Assembly (NCBI RefSeq): GCF_041080625.1
Contig: NZ_CP163518.1
Coordinates: 9,417,501 to 9,481,500, forward strand
Direction: 5' to 3'
DNA length: 64,000 nucleotides
Source: Streptomyces sp. CG1
GTDB taxonomy: Bacteria > Actinomycetota > Actinomycetes > Streptomycetales > Streptomycetaceae
The notes under the pieces were generated by a model. It was not told the DNA's origin and searched no databases. It saw only the letters and a program-made list of their open reading frames with translations. The position numbers and the translations under genes were made by a program. This document shows positions 1 through 11,400 of the stretch, in pieces; position 1 is the first letter of the stretch, and each line of letters begins with the position of its first letter.

Positions 1-343
1 CGCGCGGCGGCGCGCACCTCCGCCAGGGCCGCCGAGGCCGGAGCGAGGTACTCGCGCCCGAACATGGCGATCCGGCGCATGAGCAGCGCGCCGAGGCTGG
101 CGCGCAGGCACGTCCTTCGCCGTGACCGCGGGGATCGCGGTCGCGCCGCCCGGCAGCAGGTCGAGCATGCCCTCTTCGGCCAGTTCGTGCAGGCCCGCGC
201 GCACCGTCCGGCGCGACACGCCCAGGCGGGCCGCGAGCGGTGCCTCCCGGACGCGGTCGCCGGGCCGATGGCCACCGGCGAGGACCGCCTCGCGCAGCAG
301 GCCCACCACCGGGTCGGTGGTGAGGGGGCTCCGGGTGAGACAT
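1..343 (-). pseudogene. GntR-family regulator, frameshifted and cut by window edge
   Basis: In one minus-strand frame (roughly 331 down to 75) the translation is a clear GntR winged helix: DPVVGLLREAVLAGG, then RPGDRVREAPLAARLGVSR, then an RTVRAGLHELAEEGMLDLLP wing. That frame has no usable start, because the nearest ATG codons at 343 and 418 are in another frame. It also loses sense near position 75, where a third frame continues as LGALLMRRIAMFGREYLAP, the kind of helical segment expected at the start of an FCD-type effector domain. The gene therefore needs two frame changes to be read. It is either a decaying regulator or a sequence with indel errors. Its C-terminal part lies off the left edge. 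It may once have controlled the aldehyde dehydrogenase and oxidoreductase remnant that follow. Confidence 0.7.
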
Positions 344-431
344 CGGGCGCTGTCGTCTGCGCCGCACTGCGCGGGGCGAGCCGGTCCGGTGCGCGCGCCT
401 CCCGGAGATTCGAGTCATTGTCAGACCCGCA

Positions 432-977
432 GATGGCCGGGCTGGCGTACGACGGGCGCGGAGCGGCGACGCGGGTGAGGGGGGCCGCGGCGGGCGTCCA
501 AGTGGTGGACCAGGTCAGCAGCGTGTCGCGCAGGCGGGGCAGATCGGAGGCCGCCTCACGAGGAGGCCGGGCGTCGGAGGCGAGGAAGCGGTGCGCCTCG
601 TCGGTCCATGCCTCCGGACCGGGGGCGTGGTGCCAGCGCGGCAGCGGACGCGCCGACCCGTCCGCCGGCCCCGGGGCGGCGCGGTCTTCCACCGGTACGC
701 CGTGGGCCAGCAAGTGCACGGTCGCCCCGGCCCCCGCCGCCGACCTCGCCTGCTCCACGAAGGCACGCAGGGCGGCGTGGTCCGTCCCCGGCGCGTCCTC
801 CGTGCCGCGCCGGCCCCGCAGTGCCGCGAAGGCGCAGGCCACGGCCAGTACGTGAGCCGCGTCCTGGTCCTGGCCGAACAGCCGGCCCACGGCGGCCGCC
901 GCGGGGACCCGCACGGACCCACCGCCTCCCGCCGGGGCCGTCACGGCGAGCACGCACACCGGTGGGGCGATGCGCAC
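432..977 (-). CDS. Hypothetical protein fragment, divergent from the aldehyde dehydrogenase
   Basis: A minus-strand frame opens at a GTG at 977 and shows strongly coding codon use (almost all third positions G or C) to about 430. It has protein-like segments such as AVGRLFGQDQDAAHVLAVA and FVEQARSAAGAGATVHLLA. No stop follows: the frame stays open to the left edge, running through the GntR remnant in the wrong phase, so the natural 3' end seems lost. The 5' end overlaps the start of the divergent aldehyde dehydrogenase by about 16 bases, which is odd for two divergent genes. I do not recognise a family. It could be a truncated relic rather than a working gene. Confidence 0.35.
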
Positions 978-2428
978 CGCCCCTGATCACCGAGGCCGAC
1001 CTCCTTGCGGCCCGGCACTTCATCGACGGGACCTTCGTCGAGGCGTCGGCTGGGGGCGTCATCGGCGTGGTCGACCCCTGTACGGGGAACGTCATCGCCC
1101 GGATTCCCGAGGGGACTTCGCAGGACATCGACCGGGCCGCCGCCGTCAGGGCCAAGGCCCAGTGGGCGAGGCTGGTCCTCAAGGAGCGCTCCGAACTGCT
1201 GCATGCCCTCGCCGACCGGCTCGCCGAACACACCGAGCCGCTGAGCAGGCTGGAATCGGCGAACACCGGCAAGCCGCTCGCGGTGTCCCGGGACGACGTC
1301 GCCATGACCATCGACACCTTCCGCTTCATGGCCGGAGCGGTGCGCGCGACCACCTCCCTGGCCGTCGGCGACTACGCCGAGAACCACCTGTCGCTCCTCC
1401 TGCGGGAACCGCTCGGCGTGATCGGCGTGGTCACCCCCTGGAACTACCCCCTGCTCATGGCGGCCTGGAAGATCGCACCCATCCTCGCCGCCGGCAACAC
1501 CCTGGTCCTCAAGCCGTCCGAGCAGACTCCGCTCACCACCCTGAAGCTCGCCGAACTCGTCGCCGATCTCCTGCCACCCGGCGTGATGAACGTGGTGAAC
1601 GACTACGGCGCGGTCACCGGTGCCCGGCTCGCCGAGCACCCGGACGTGAACATGATCGCCCTGACCGGTTCGGTCGCCGGCGGCGGAGCCGTCGCCCGGG
1701 CCGCCGCCGACAGCCTCAAGCGCGTACACCTCGAACTCGGCGGCAAGGAACCGGTGGTGATCCTCCCGGACGCCGATCTCGCGGCCGCCGCGTCGGCACT
1801 CCGCGTGGCCGGTTTCTGGAACTCGGGGCAGGAGTGCGGGGCCGCCTGCCGCGTGCTCGTCCATGAATCCGTCGCCGGGGAGTTCATCGAGCAACTCGTC
1901 AGCGAGGTCAGGGCGTTGGTCGTCGGTGAGCCCGCCGCCGGAGAGGACGTGGAGGTCGGCCCCATGGTCTCCAAGGCTCACGTCGACCGGGTCATCGGGT
2001 ACCTGGCACGCGCGCAGAACGAGGGCGTCCAGGTGGCGACCGGAGGCGGGGCCATCGACGGGCCCGGCTACTTCGTGGCCCCGACCGTGCTGGTCGATGT
2101 GCCCGAAGGGGCCGAAGTCGCCCGCGAGGAGATCTTCGGCCCGGTGATCACGGTCGAGACCTTCGCCGACGAGGAGGAGGCGGTACGGCGAGCCAACGAC
2201 GTCCCTCTCGGACTGTCGGCATCGGTGTGGACCGAGAACGCCCGCCGCAGTCACGACATCGCCGCGCGCCTCGACTTCGGCACCGTCTGGGTCAACTCCC
2301 ATCTGGTGCTGGCCGGCGAGGTCCCCTGGGGCGGCTTCAAGGGCTCCGGCTACGGCCGTGACCTGTCGATCTACGCGCTGGACGACTACGCGCGCACCAA
2401 GCACGTCATGCACAACCACGGGCGCTGA
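962..2428 (+). CDS. NAD(P)-dependent aldehyde dehydrogenase
   Basis: Oxidises an aldehyde to the acid in the cytosol. The closest feel is the betaine-aldehyde / gamma-aminobutyraldehyde dehydrogenase group, but the substrate cannot be read from sequence. From GTG 962 it is 488 residues, normal for the family. Visible are the N-terminal strand HFIDGTFVEAS, the cofactor segment GVVTPWNYPLLMAAWKIAP then LKPSEQTP, the general base in LELGGKEP, the catalytic Cys in NSGQECGAACR, and the late EEIFGPV and PWGGFKGSGYGRD blocks. The start is doubtful. GTG 962 is in frame but has no good ribosome site. ATG 970, preceded by GGTGGGG, is one base out of frame across the CCCC run at 980-983, so removing one C would give MRTALITEADLL. 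The domain itself is intact. Confidence 0.85.
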   Translation: MGRCAPPLITEADLLAARHFIDGTFVEASAGGVIGVVDPCTGNVIARIPEGTSQDIDRAAAVRAKAQWARLVLKERSELLHALADRLAEHTEPLSRLESANTGKPLAVSRDDVAMTIDTFRFMAGAVRATTSLAVGDYAENHLSLLLREPLGVIGVVTPWNYPLLMAAWKIAPILAAGNTLVLKPSEQTPLTTLKLAELVADLLPPGVMNVVNDYGAVTGARLAEHPDVNMIALTGSVAGGGAVARAAADSLKRVHLELGGKEPVVILPDADLAAAASALRVAGFWNSGQECGAACRVLVHESVAGEFIEQLVSEVRALVVGEPAAGEDVEVGPMVSKAHVDRVIGYLARAQNEGVQVATGGGAIDGPGYFVAPTVLVDVPEGAEVAREEIFGPVITVETFADEEEAVRRANDVPLGLSASVWTENARRSHDIAARLDFGTVWVNSHLVLAGEVPWGGFKGSGYGRDLSIYALDDYARTKHVMHNHGR

Positions 2429-2476
2429 TCCCGTACCCCTGCATATCCCCGTGTATATCCCCGGAGGTCTCTGCAG

Positions 2477-2909
2477 CTCTGGAAGGACGAGACCGAGCCC
2501 TGGCTGCGTCGCCTCGCCGACGAGGTGCACGAGCAGGGCGCCGCCGTGATGACCCAGCTCACCCACCTGGGTCACCGCGCCGGCAGCTACGCCGACAACT
2601 GGCTCACGGCGATCTCGGCGAGCACCGTCCGCGAGCCCGCACACCGCACGTTCGCGAAGGGGGTCGAGCAGTGGGACCTCGACCGGGTGCGGCAGGACTT
2701 CGTCGACCTCGCACAGCGCTGCCGGTCCGCGGGCCTCGACGGCATCGAGCTCGTGGCCCGGGGACACGGAACTCCTGGCGCGCAGGCCCCAGACGCTCGC
2801 GGGCAACGGCGAGGGTCGGTTCCAGCTGTTCCGCACAGGGGATGCGGTGGCCGGCCGGAACGTCCATGCCGCGATGCTGGACGCCGCCCGCCTCTGCCGC
2901 GCGGTCTGA
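2477..2909 (+). pseudogene. Old-yellow-enzyme-type flavin oxidoreductase remnant
   Basis: Two recognisable pieces of one gene in different frames. The first (about 2477-2770) reads LWKDETEPWLRRLADEVHEQ, then MTQLTHLGHRAG, then RSAGLDGIELVARGHG. These are typical FMN-barrel blocks of the trimethylamine dehydrogenase / 2,4-dienoyl-CoA reductase / N-methylproline demethylase family. The second (about 2768-2909) reads ELLARRPQTLAGNGEGRFQ then TGDAVAGRNVHAAMLDAARL and stops, matching the C-terminal NAD/FAD-binding end of the same family. Several hundred codons between them, including the iron-sulfur cysteines and most of the flavin domain, are missing, and the junction shifts frame. The N-terminal methionine and first strands are also absent. 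It directly follows the aldehyde dehydrogenase, so it was probably part of the same catabolic operon. Confidence 0.8.
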
Positions 2910-3001
2910 ACCCGCACGCCCGGAAAACCGGCCGCTGTACAGTGAGTGAACGCCTTTGACCTGCACAGAGCAGGCAGGGAGCCGACCTCTGGGAGCATCG
3001 C

Positions 3002-3421
3002 ATGCTGCGCACCATGTTCAAGTCCAAGATCCACCGTGCCACCGTCACCCAGGCCGACCTGCACTATGTGGGATCGGTGACCATCGACGCCGACCTGCTC
3101 GACGCCGCCGACCTGCTGCCGGGCGAGCTCGTGCACATCGTCGACATCACCAACGGCGCCCGGCTGGAGACGTACGTCATCGAGGGCGAGCGCGGGTCCG
3201 GCGTGATCGGGATCAACGGGGCGGCCGCCCATCTCGTCCAGCCCGGCGACCTGGTGATCATCATCAGCTACGCCCAGGTCACCGACGCCGAGGCGCGCGA
3301 GCTGAAGCCGCGGGTCGTGCACGTCGACGCCGGCAACCGGATCGTGTCCCTCGCCGCCGACCCGTCCGAGCCGGTCCCCGGCTCCGGCCAGCAGCGCAGC
3401 CCGCAGTCCGTCCCGGCCTGA
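3002..3421 (+). CDS. panD: Aspartate 1-decarboxylase proenzyme
   Basis: Decarboxylates L-aspartate to beta-alanine for pantothenate and coenzyme A synthesis, in the cytosol. The 139-residue proenzyme shows the family start [20 protein letters not shown] and the self-cleavage site HYVGS, where cleavage between Gly24 and Ser25 makes the pyruvoyl group. [19 protein letters not shown] and DAGNRIV follow. GGGAG lies about 8 bases before ATG 3002. The last 20 residues or so ([10 protein letters not shown]) form a low-complexity tail beyond the usual core. No other pan gene is adjacent, which is common in Streptomyces. Expression is probably from the 92-base gap after the oxidoreductase remnant. Confidence 0.96.
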   Translation: MLRTMFKSKIHRATVTQADLHYVGSVTIDADLLDAADLLPGELVHIVDITNGARLETYVIEGERGSGVIGINGAAAHLVQPGDLVIIISYAQVTDAEARELKPRVVHVDAGNRIVSLAADPSEPVPGSGQQRSPQSVPA

Positions 3422-3533
3422 CCGAGGGCTGGGGAGCAGGTCGCTCGCCCTGTCGGGTGAGTGGCCGCTCGGGGGTCGGGTAGGTGGGGGAGTAGTCCAG
3501 AGGCGACGCCCTGCGAGTGCCCGGAGGACACCC

Positions 3534-3764
3534 ATGACACACCCGTTCCCCGACCCCGTCCCACCGGGCCCGGCCCCGGACCCCTACCCCACCCCGGTCC
3601 CACCCCCCGAGCCGGGCCCCCAGCCCACGCCACCCCCACCGGGCCCCGAACCGACCCCACCGCCGGCACCCCCGGCCCCGGGCCCACCGGAGCCCTCCCC
3701 GTCCCCGATCCCGCCGGGCCCGGAACCGGTACCGAACCCCGAGCCAGGTCCACCCCTCACCTGA
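3534..3764 (+). CDS. Small proline-rich protein
   Basis: A 76-residue protein made almost entirely of P-E-P, P-G-P and P-T-P runs after MTHPFPDPVPPG. It lacks hydrophobic segments, cysteines or a signal peptide, so it would be an extended polyproline-type peptide in the cytosol. Support for its being real: a strong GGAGGA site six bases before ATG 3534, a defined stop, and isolation in its own intergenic space with no longer gene on either strand. The repeated low-complexity codons make codon-use evidence weak. Function unknown. It might bind SH3/WW-like or actin-like partners, but nothing in the sequence shows this. Confidence 0.55.
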   Translation: MTHPFPDPVPPGPAPDPYPTPVPPPEPGPQPTPPPPGPEPTPPPAPPAPGPPEPSPSPIPPGPEPVPNPEPGPPLT

Positions 3765-3782
3765 GCACACCGGGCACTACGG

Positions 3783-3836
3783 CAAGGGGCGCGGGGAACT
3801 GCGCGGCCGGACACCACGCACCCGCAGCCGCGCGAC
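3783..3836. repeat. Streptomyces-type dispersed intergenic element (GGGGCGCGGGGAACTGCGCG core)
   Basis: Between the proline-rich gene and the end of gnd lies CAAGGGGCGCGGGGAACTGC, followed by CGCGGCCGG, ACCACGCACCCGCAG and CCGCGCGAC. This sequence recurs in intergenic regions of many Streptomyces genomes (my recollection). It can fold through its GC arms and usually sits at 3' ends, so it may help terminate gnd or the proline-rich gene. A genome-wide copy count would confirm it. Confidence 0.55.
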
Positions 3837-3885
3837 GGAAAAGTTCCCCGCCTCCCTCGGGCACACAAAGATTCATCCGCACGAA

Positions 3886-5325
3886 CTACGCGGAAACCTC
3901 CGACCGGTCCCCACCCCACAACGTGTGGAAGGACCCCTCCCGGTCCACCCTCCGATAGGTGTGCGCCCCGAAGAAGTCCCGCTGCCCCTGCGTAAGCGCC
4001 GCAGGCAACCGCTCCGCCCGCAGCCCGTCGTAGTACGCCAGCGCCGCAGCGAACCCGGGCGTCGGCACCCCTTGCTCGGTGGCGGCGACCAGAACCCCCC
4101 GCCAGTCCCCCTGAGCGGCAGCGATCTCGCGCGCGAACGTCTCGTCCGACAGCAGGCTGGGCAGATCGGCACGGGCGTCGTACGCGGCGCGGATGCGGTC
4201 CAGGAACGCCGCCCGGATGATGCAGCCGCCCCGCCAGATCGAGGACACCGCACCGAGGTCGATGTCCCAGCCGTACTCCTCGCTGCCCGCCGCGATCTCG
4301 TGGAAGCCCTGCGTGTACGACACGATCTTGGACGCGTACAGCGCCTGCTCGACCCGGTCGGCGAAGGCCGCCGCCTCCTCCTTGCCCAGCGGCACCGCCT
4401 TCGGCCCCGCCAGCCCCTGCGAGGCCTCGCGGAGCCCAGCGTGCCCGGACAGCGAGCGAGCGAAGACCGCCTCGGCGATGCCCGACACGGGAACGCCCAG
4501 GTCGAGGGCGATCTGGACCGTCCAGCGGCCCGTGCCCTTCTGCTCCGCCTGGTCCACGACCACATCCACGAACGGCTTGCCCGTCGCCGCGTCCACGTGG
4601 GACAGCACCTCGGCCGTGATCTCGATCAGGTAGGAGTCCAGCCGGCCCTGGTTCCAGGTGCGGAAGATTTCCGCGATCTCGGCGGGGGAGTACCCGGCGA
4701 CATCGCGCAGCAGCTGGTAGGCCTCGCCGATCAGCTGCATGTCGGCGTACTCAATGCCGTTGTGGACCATCTTCACGAAGTGCCCGGCGCCGTCGGGGCC
4801 CACGTGCGTCACACAGGGCGCGCCGTCCTTCGCCTTCGCGGAGATCTTCTCGAGCATCGGGCCCAGTGAGTCGTACGACTCCTTCGGGCCGCCCGGCATG
4901 ATGCTCGGCCCGTGCAGCGCGCCCTCCTCACCGCCGGAGACGCCCATGCCGACGAAGTGGATGCCCTGCTCGCGCAGCGCCTTCTCGCGGCGCCGGGTGT
5001 CCGCGAAGTGCGCGTTGCCGCCGTCGATGATCATGTCGCCGGGCTCCAGCAGCGGCGCGAACTCCTGGATCACCGCGTCCGTCGGATCACCGGCCTTCAC
5101 CATGATCACCAGTCGGCGCGGACGCTCGAGCGCCGCCACGAACTCCTCGGCGCTCTCGGCCTTGATGAAGTCGCCCTCGCTGCCGAACTCCTCCACGAGC
5201 GCCTTGGTGCGCGACGCCGTACGGTTGTGCACGGCGACCGTGTAGCCGTTGCGGGCGAAGTTCCGGGCGAGGTTGCGGCCCATGACCGCGAGGCCCGTGA
5301 CACCGATCTGCGCTGAAGTGCTCAT
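3886..5325 (-). CDS. gnd: 6-phosphogluconate dehydrogenase, decarboxylating, NADP-dependent
   Basis: Converts 6-phosphogluconate to ribulose 5-phosphate and CO2, making NADPH in the pentose phosphate pathway. Its 479 residues are the full length of the dimeric gnd class. It shows the Rossmann motif GLAVMGRNLARNFARNGY, the NADP-preferring HNRTASRTKALVEEFG, the substrate signature MIIDGGNAHFADTRRREK, GMGVSGGEEGA, the catalytic lysine in GAGHFVKMVHNGIEYADMQ, and the C-terminal YRRVDREGSFHTLW. ATG 5325 is preceded on its strand by a GGGAGCAGG-type site. A 271-base gap separates it from the divergent wall hydrolase gene; I recognise no riboswitch there. Confidence 0.97.
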   Translation of the reverse strand: MSTSAQIGVTGLAVMGRNLARNFARNGYTVAVHNRTASRTKALVEEFGSEGDFIKAESAEEFVAALERPRRLVIMVKAGDPTDAVIQEFAPLLEPGDMIIDGGNAHFADTRRREKALREQGIHFVGMGVSGGEEGALHGPSIMPGGPKESYDSLGPMLEKISAKAKDGAPCVTHVGPDGAGHFVKMVHNGIEYADMQLIGEAYQLLRDVAGYSPAEIAEIFRTWNQGRLDSYLIEITAEVLSHVDAATGKPFVDVVVDQAEQKGTGRWTVQIALDLGVPVSGIAEAVFARSLSGHAGLREASQGLAGPKAVPLGKEEAAAFADRVEQALYASKIVSYTQGFHEIAAGSEEYGWDIDLGAVSSIWRGGCIIRAAFLDRIRAAYDARADLPSLLSDETFAREIAAAQGDWRGVLVAATEQGVPTPGFAAALAYYDGLRAERLPAALTQGQRDFFGAHTYRRVDREGSFHTLWGGDRSEVSA

Positions 5326-5470
5326 ACCGCCTGCTCCCTAGCTGCCTCGTGACTACGGCTCCGTCAGTACGGGTCCTCGCCCATCCTGACGTGCCGCCAC
5401 GGCGAGCGCACATCCGACCCGCCACGCTTGGTTACGCGGCGCGGGCGCCGGACGTCTCAGTCCTCCGTGA

Positions 5471-7934
<2,464 letters not shown>

Positions 7935-8064
7935 CCGCGTCTCCCCTGCGTGAGGCCGGGGCCCTGAGCCCGGCGCGGCATACGGTCGGCAACCATGGCC
8001 AACACTCTGCCCGTCCGCGCTCCTCCCGTCGTCGTCCCTGAGCACACGATGCGTCCTACTGCCG

Positions 8065-8913
8065 ATGGAGTACACCAGCCGCGCGATCATCCTCGGGACG
8101 GGTGAGGCGAGTCTTGACACCCTGCGCGGCGGACTCCGAACGCGCCTGGTACCAGTACATGTCGTGGACCTCGACCCCGCTCTCGCCGCCCTCCGCCCGC
8201 TCGGCGGCTTCTTCGTCCTGCGCACGCACCCGGGCCCGGCCGGAGCCGCCGGGCGACCGGACCCCGGCCGGCTGCCGACACTCGCGCAGACCTACGAACG
8301 GGTGACACCGGACGCCTTGACGACACGGGTTGCCGTGGTCGCGCAGCGGCTCGGTACCGCCGAGCCGCGCGTTGCCGCGTCCATCGCGCAGCAGGGGCTG
8401 GCCGCCCGACTGTGGTCGGCGGCCCTCGGCTGCGCCGCCCTGTACGGCGCACTGCCCGACCTGGACCCGCACGTGTTGCGCTGGGACCCCCTCGCCGCCG
8501 CCCCCGACGACCTGTTCCTGACCGAGCTGCGTCCGCTTCCCGGCGACGCAGCCGCCCTCGCCGCCACCGTGCTGCACGGACACCTGCGACCCCTGGGGGA
8601 GACACTGACAGCCCGCTTCGGCTGTGCGCCCGGACTGCTGTGGGGCAACGCGGGCTCCGCGCTCGCCGGGGCGGCCCGGGAACTGGACCGCTGGGCCCGC
8701 GCGCACGGCCGTACCGACGTGGCGGCCCGGGCCGGCGCCCTGACGGACGAACTCCTCGCCGACCCCCTGCTGCGCACCACCGGCACCCGCACCGGCACCG
8801 CCTTCCGCCGCCGCAGCTGCTGCCTGTACTACCGCGTCCCCGGCGGCGGAGTGTGCGGAGACTGCTGCTTCACCCGGCCGCCGCGCTCTTCCCCGGGCGC
8901 CGCATCTGGGTGA
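8065..8913 (+). CDS. (2Fe-2S)-binding protein, FhuF-like C-terminus
   Basis: Up to 282 residues. The only diagnostic feature is the C-terminal cysteine set SCCLYYRVPGGGVCGDCCF (Cys252, Cys253, Cys264, Cys267), the CC-x10-C-x2-C pattern that binds a 2Fe-2S cluster in FhuF-type ferric-siderophore reductases. The rest is an alanine- and leucine-rich helical domain similar to uncharacterised Streptomyces Fe-S proteins. Iron reduction from siderophores is the family role, but no siderophore gene lies nearby. The start is uncertain: ATG 8065 has no clear ribosome site, and GTG 8164 (beginning VDLDPALAALRPLGG) is an equally plausible later start. The gene points away from the transporter gene. Confidence 0.78.
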   Translation: MEYTSRAIILGTGEASLDTLRGGLRTRLVPVHVVDLDPALAALRPLGGFFVLRTHPGPAGAAGRPDPGRLPTLAQTYERVTPDALTTRVAVVAQRLGTAEPRVAASIAQQGLAARLWSAALGCAALYGALPDLDPHVLRWDPLAAAPDDLFLTELRPLPGDAAALAATVLHGHLRPLGETLTARFGCAPGLLWGNAGSALAGAARELDRWARAHGRTDVAARAGALTDELLADPLLRTTGTRTGTAFRRRSCCLYYRVPGGGVCGDCCFTRPPRSSPGAASG

Positions 8914-8952
8914 CCATGGGGGAACCTGCCGCCGGTACAAGGGGGTTGTCGG

Positions 8953-10104
8953 GTGCGAGTGGGACTGCTGACCCGGGAGTACCCCCCGGACGTGTACGGC
9001 GGCGCCGGTGTCCATGTCGAGTTCCTCGCCCGGGAACTGTCCTCCCTGGTGGACCTGGAGGTGCACTGCTGGGGCGAGGGGCGCGGCGTCGGCGTCGTAC
9101 GCCATCGCCCCTGGTCCGTGCTCGACGGCGCCAATGACGCGCTGCGCACCTTCTCCGTGGACCTCTCGGTCGCCGCCGCCCTCGAAGGCCGCGAACTCGT
9201 CCACTCCCACACCTGGTACGCCAACCTCGCCGGCCACCTCGCCAAGCTGCAGTACGGGATCCCGCACGTGGTCACCGCCCACTCGCTGGAGCCGCTGCGC
9301 CCCTGGAAGGCCGAGCAACTGGGCGGCGGATACGCGCTGTCGAGCTGGGCCGAACGCACCGCGATCGAGGCCGCCGACGCGGTGATCGCCGTCTCCGGCG
9401 CCATGCGCGAGGACATCCTCGCTGCCTACCCGGCGCTCGACCCGGCCGCCGTGCACATCGTGCACAACGGCATCGACACCCGCCTCTACCGGCCCGACCA
9501 CGGCACCGACGCCCTCACCCGGCACGGCATCGACCCCGACCGCCCCTACGTCCTGTTCGTCGGCCGGATCACCCGCCAGAAGGGCGTGCCCCATCTGCTG
9601 CGCGCGGTACGGGACATCGACCCCCGCGCCCAGGTCGTCCTGTGCGCGGGCGCGCCCGACACCCCCGAGATCGACCGGGAGTTCCGGGATCTGTTCGAGG
9701 AGCTGAGCCGGGCCCGCGCGGGCGTGTTCTGGATCCCGCAGATGCTGCCGCGCCCGGAGGTCATCCAACTCCTCACACGCGCCGCCGTGTTCGCCTGCCC
9801 CTCGGTGTACGAGCCCCTCGGCATCGTCAACCTGGAGGCGATGGCCTGCGGCACGCCCGTGGTCGCCTCCCGGGTCGGCGGCATCCCGGAGGTGGTGGAG
9901 GACGGCAGGACAGGCCTCCTCGTCGACACGGACGACGGCTTCGAAGCGGGCCTCGCCCGGGCCCTGGACGCCGTACTCGGCGATCCGGCGGCGGCCCGGC
10001 GGATGGGGGAGGCCGGACGGGAGCGTGCGGCCCTGGAGTTCGGCTGGGACACGGTGGCCCGGCGCACGGCCGCGCTGTACGAGGAGATCCGCAAACAGGC
10101 TTAG
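8953..10104 (+). CDS. glgM: Glycogen synthase / alpha-maltose-1-phosphate synthase (GT4)
   Basis: Cytosolic glycosyltransferase using ADP-glucose. Actinobacterial proteins of this type, called GlgA historically, were shown in mycobacteria to be GlgM, which joins ADP-glucose to glucose-1-phosphate to make maltose-1-phosphate for the GlgE pathway. The 383-residue protein has the N-terminal nucleotide-sugar fold [20 protein letters not shown], the acceptor loop [17 protein letters not shown], then the GT-B C-terminal signatures [17 protein letters not shown] and [20 protein letters not shown]. The start is GTG 8953. glgC follows 50 bases downstream and supplies ADP-glucose, which supports the assignment. 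Glycogen synthase activity on longer acceptors is the alternative. Confidence 0.88.
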   Translation: MRVGLLTREYPPDVYGGAGVHVEFLARELSSLVDLEVHCWGEGRGVGVVRHRPWSVLDGANDALRTFSVDLSVAAALEGRELVHSHTWYANLAGHLAKLQYGIPHVVTAHSLEPLRPWKAEQLGGGYALSSWAERTAIEAADAVIAVSGAMREDILAAYPALDPAAVHIVHNGIDTRLYRPDHGTDALTRHGIDPDRPYVLFVGRITRQKGVPHLLRAVRDIDPRAQVVLCAGAPDTPEIDREFRDLFEELSRARAGVFWIPQMLPRPEVIQLLTRAAVFACPSVYEPLGIVNLEAMACGTPVVASRVGGIPEVVEDGRTGLLVDTDDGFEAGLARALDAVLGDPAAARRMGEAGRERAALEFGWDTVARRTAALYEEIRKQA

Positions 10105-10154
10105 TCCCGTCCGCGCGGGGCAGCCATGGTTCATCCAGGGTGAGGGGAGCGGCC

Positions 10155-11375
10155 ATGCGTCGTGGAGGACCTTCGGTGCTGGGGATCGTACTGGCGGGCG
10201 GGGAGGGCAAGCGCCTGATGCCGCTCACCGCGGACCGCGCCAAACCAGCCGTCACCTTCGGCGGCACCTACCGCCTCGTCGACTTCGTCCTGTCCAACCT
10301 CGTCAACGCCGACATCCTGCGGATCTGCGTACTGACCCAGTACAAGTCGCACTCCCTGGACCGGCACATCACCACCACCTGGCGGATGTCCAGCCTGCTC
10401 GGCAACTACGTCACACCGGTCCCGGCCCAGCAGCGCCTCGGCCCGCGCTGGTACCTGGGCAGCGCCGACGCGCTTCTGCAGTCCCTGAACCTGGTCCACG
10501 ACGAACAGCCCGAGTACGTGGCCGTGTTCGGCGCCGACCACGTCTACCGCATGGACCCGCGGCAGATGCTCCGGCAGCACATCGAGGGCGGCGCCGGCGT
10601 CACGGTGGCCGGCATCCGGGTGCCGCGCACGGAGTCCTCGTCCTTCGGGGTGATCACACCGGGCCCGGACGGCCGCGGTGTCGAACGCTTCCTGGAGAAG
10701 CCGGCCGACCCGCCAGGGCTGCCGGAGGACCCGGAGACCGTGTTCGCCTCGATGGGCAACTACCTCTTCACCACCAAGGTCCTCGTCGAGGCGCTGCACC
10801 GGGACGCCGAGGACCAGCGGTCGGTGCACGACATGGGCGGTTCGATCCTGCCCCAGCTCACCGCGCGCGGCGAGGCCCAGCTGTACGACTTCGGCGACAA
10901 CCACGTGCCCGGCGAGACCAGCCGTGACCAGGGCTACTGGCGGGACGTGGGCACCCTCGACGCCTACTACGAGGCGCACATGGACCTCATCGCCGAGCGC
11001 CCCGCGTTCAACCTCTACAACCGCCAGTGGCCCATCTACACCCATTCCAACCAACTGTCCCCGGCCCGCTTCAGCGCGGGCGGCATCGCGGGCGAGTCCA
11101 TCATCAGCGCGGGCTGCCTGATCCGCGGTCAGGTCACCCGGTCGGTCCTCTCCCCGGGCGTACGGGTCGACCCGGGCGCGGTGGTCCAGGGTTCGGTGCT
11201 GCACGACAACGTGCGCATCGGCCGGGGCGCGGTGGTCCGCGGCGCCGTCCTGGACAAGAACGTGGAGGTCCCGCCCGGCGCGACGATCGGCGTCAACCCG
11301 GAACGGGACGCCGACCTGTACACGGTCTCCAAGGGCGGGGTGATCGCCCTGGGGAAGGGGCAGCGGGTGCCCTAG
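10155..11375 (+). CDS. glgC: Glucose-1-phosphate adenylyltransferase (ADP-glucose pyrophosphorylase)
   Basis: Makes ADP-glucose from ATP and glucose-1-phosphate, the committed step to glycogen and maltose-1-phosphate. The 406-residue protein has the nucleotidyltransferase N-terminus [18 protein letters not shown], the regulatory/substrate segment [39 protein letters not shown], and [19 protein letters not shown]. It ends in a left-handed beta-helix of hexapeptide repeats ([20 protein letters not shown]). ATG 10155 has GGGGAGC just upstream. A six-base-arm hairpin (11380-11399) lies right after the stop and may attenuate readthrough. Confidence 0.95.
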   Translation: MRRGGPSVLGIVLAGGEGKRLMPLTADRAKPAVTFGGTYRLVDFVLSNLVNADILRICVLTQYKSHSLDRHITTTWRMSSLLGNYVTPVPAQQRLGPRWYLGSADALLQSLNLVHDEQPEYVAVFGADHVYRMDPRQMLRQHIEGGAGVTVAGIRVPRTESSSFGVITPGPDGRGVERFLEKPADPPGLPEDPETVFASMGNYLFTTKVLVEALHRDAEDQRSVHDMGGSILPQLTARGEAQLYDFGDNHVPGETSRDQGYWRDVGTLDAYYEAHMDLIAERPAFNLYNRQWPIYTHSNQLSPARFSAGGIAGESIISAGCLIRGQVTRSVLSPGVRVDPGAVVQGSVLHDNVRIGRGAVVRGAVLDKNVEVPPGATIGVNPERDADLYTVSKGGVIALGKGQRVP

Positions 11376-11400
11376 GAGTCCGGGGGATAGGGTCCCCGGC

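Noticed and set aside
941..3535. 864-codon minus-strand open frame
   Set aside because: It lies opposite the aldehyde dehydrogenase and panD with shadow-type composition; the plus-strand genes explain the region.
8113..8118. TTGACA as promoter of the Fe-S protein gene
   Set aside because: No -10-like hexamer at suitable spacing, and it lies inside the longer reading of the gene.
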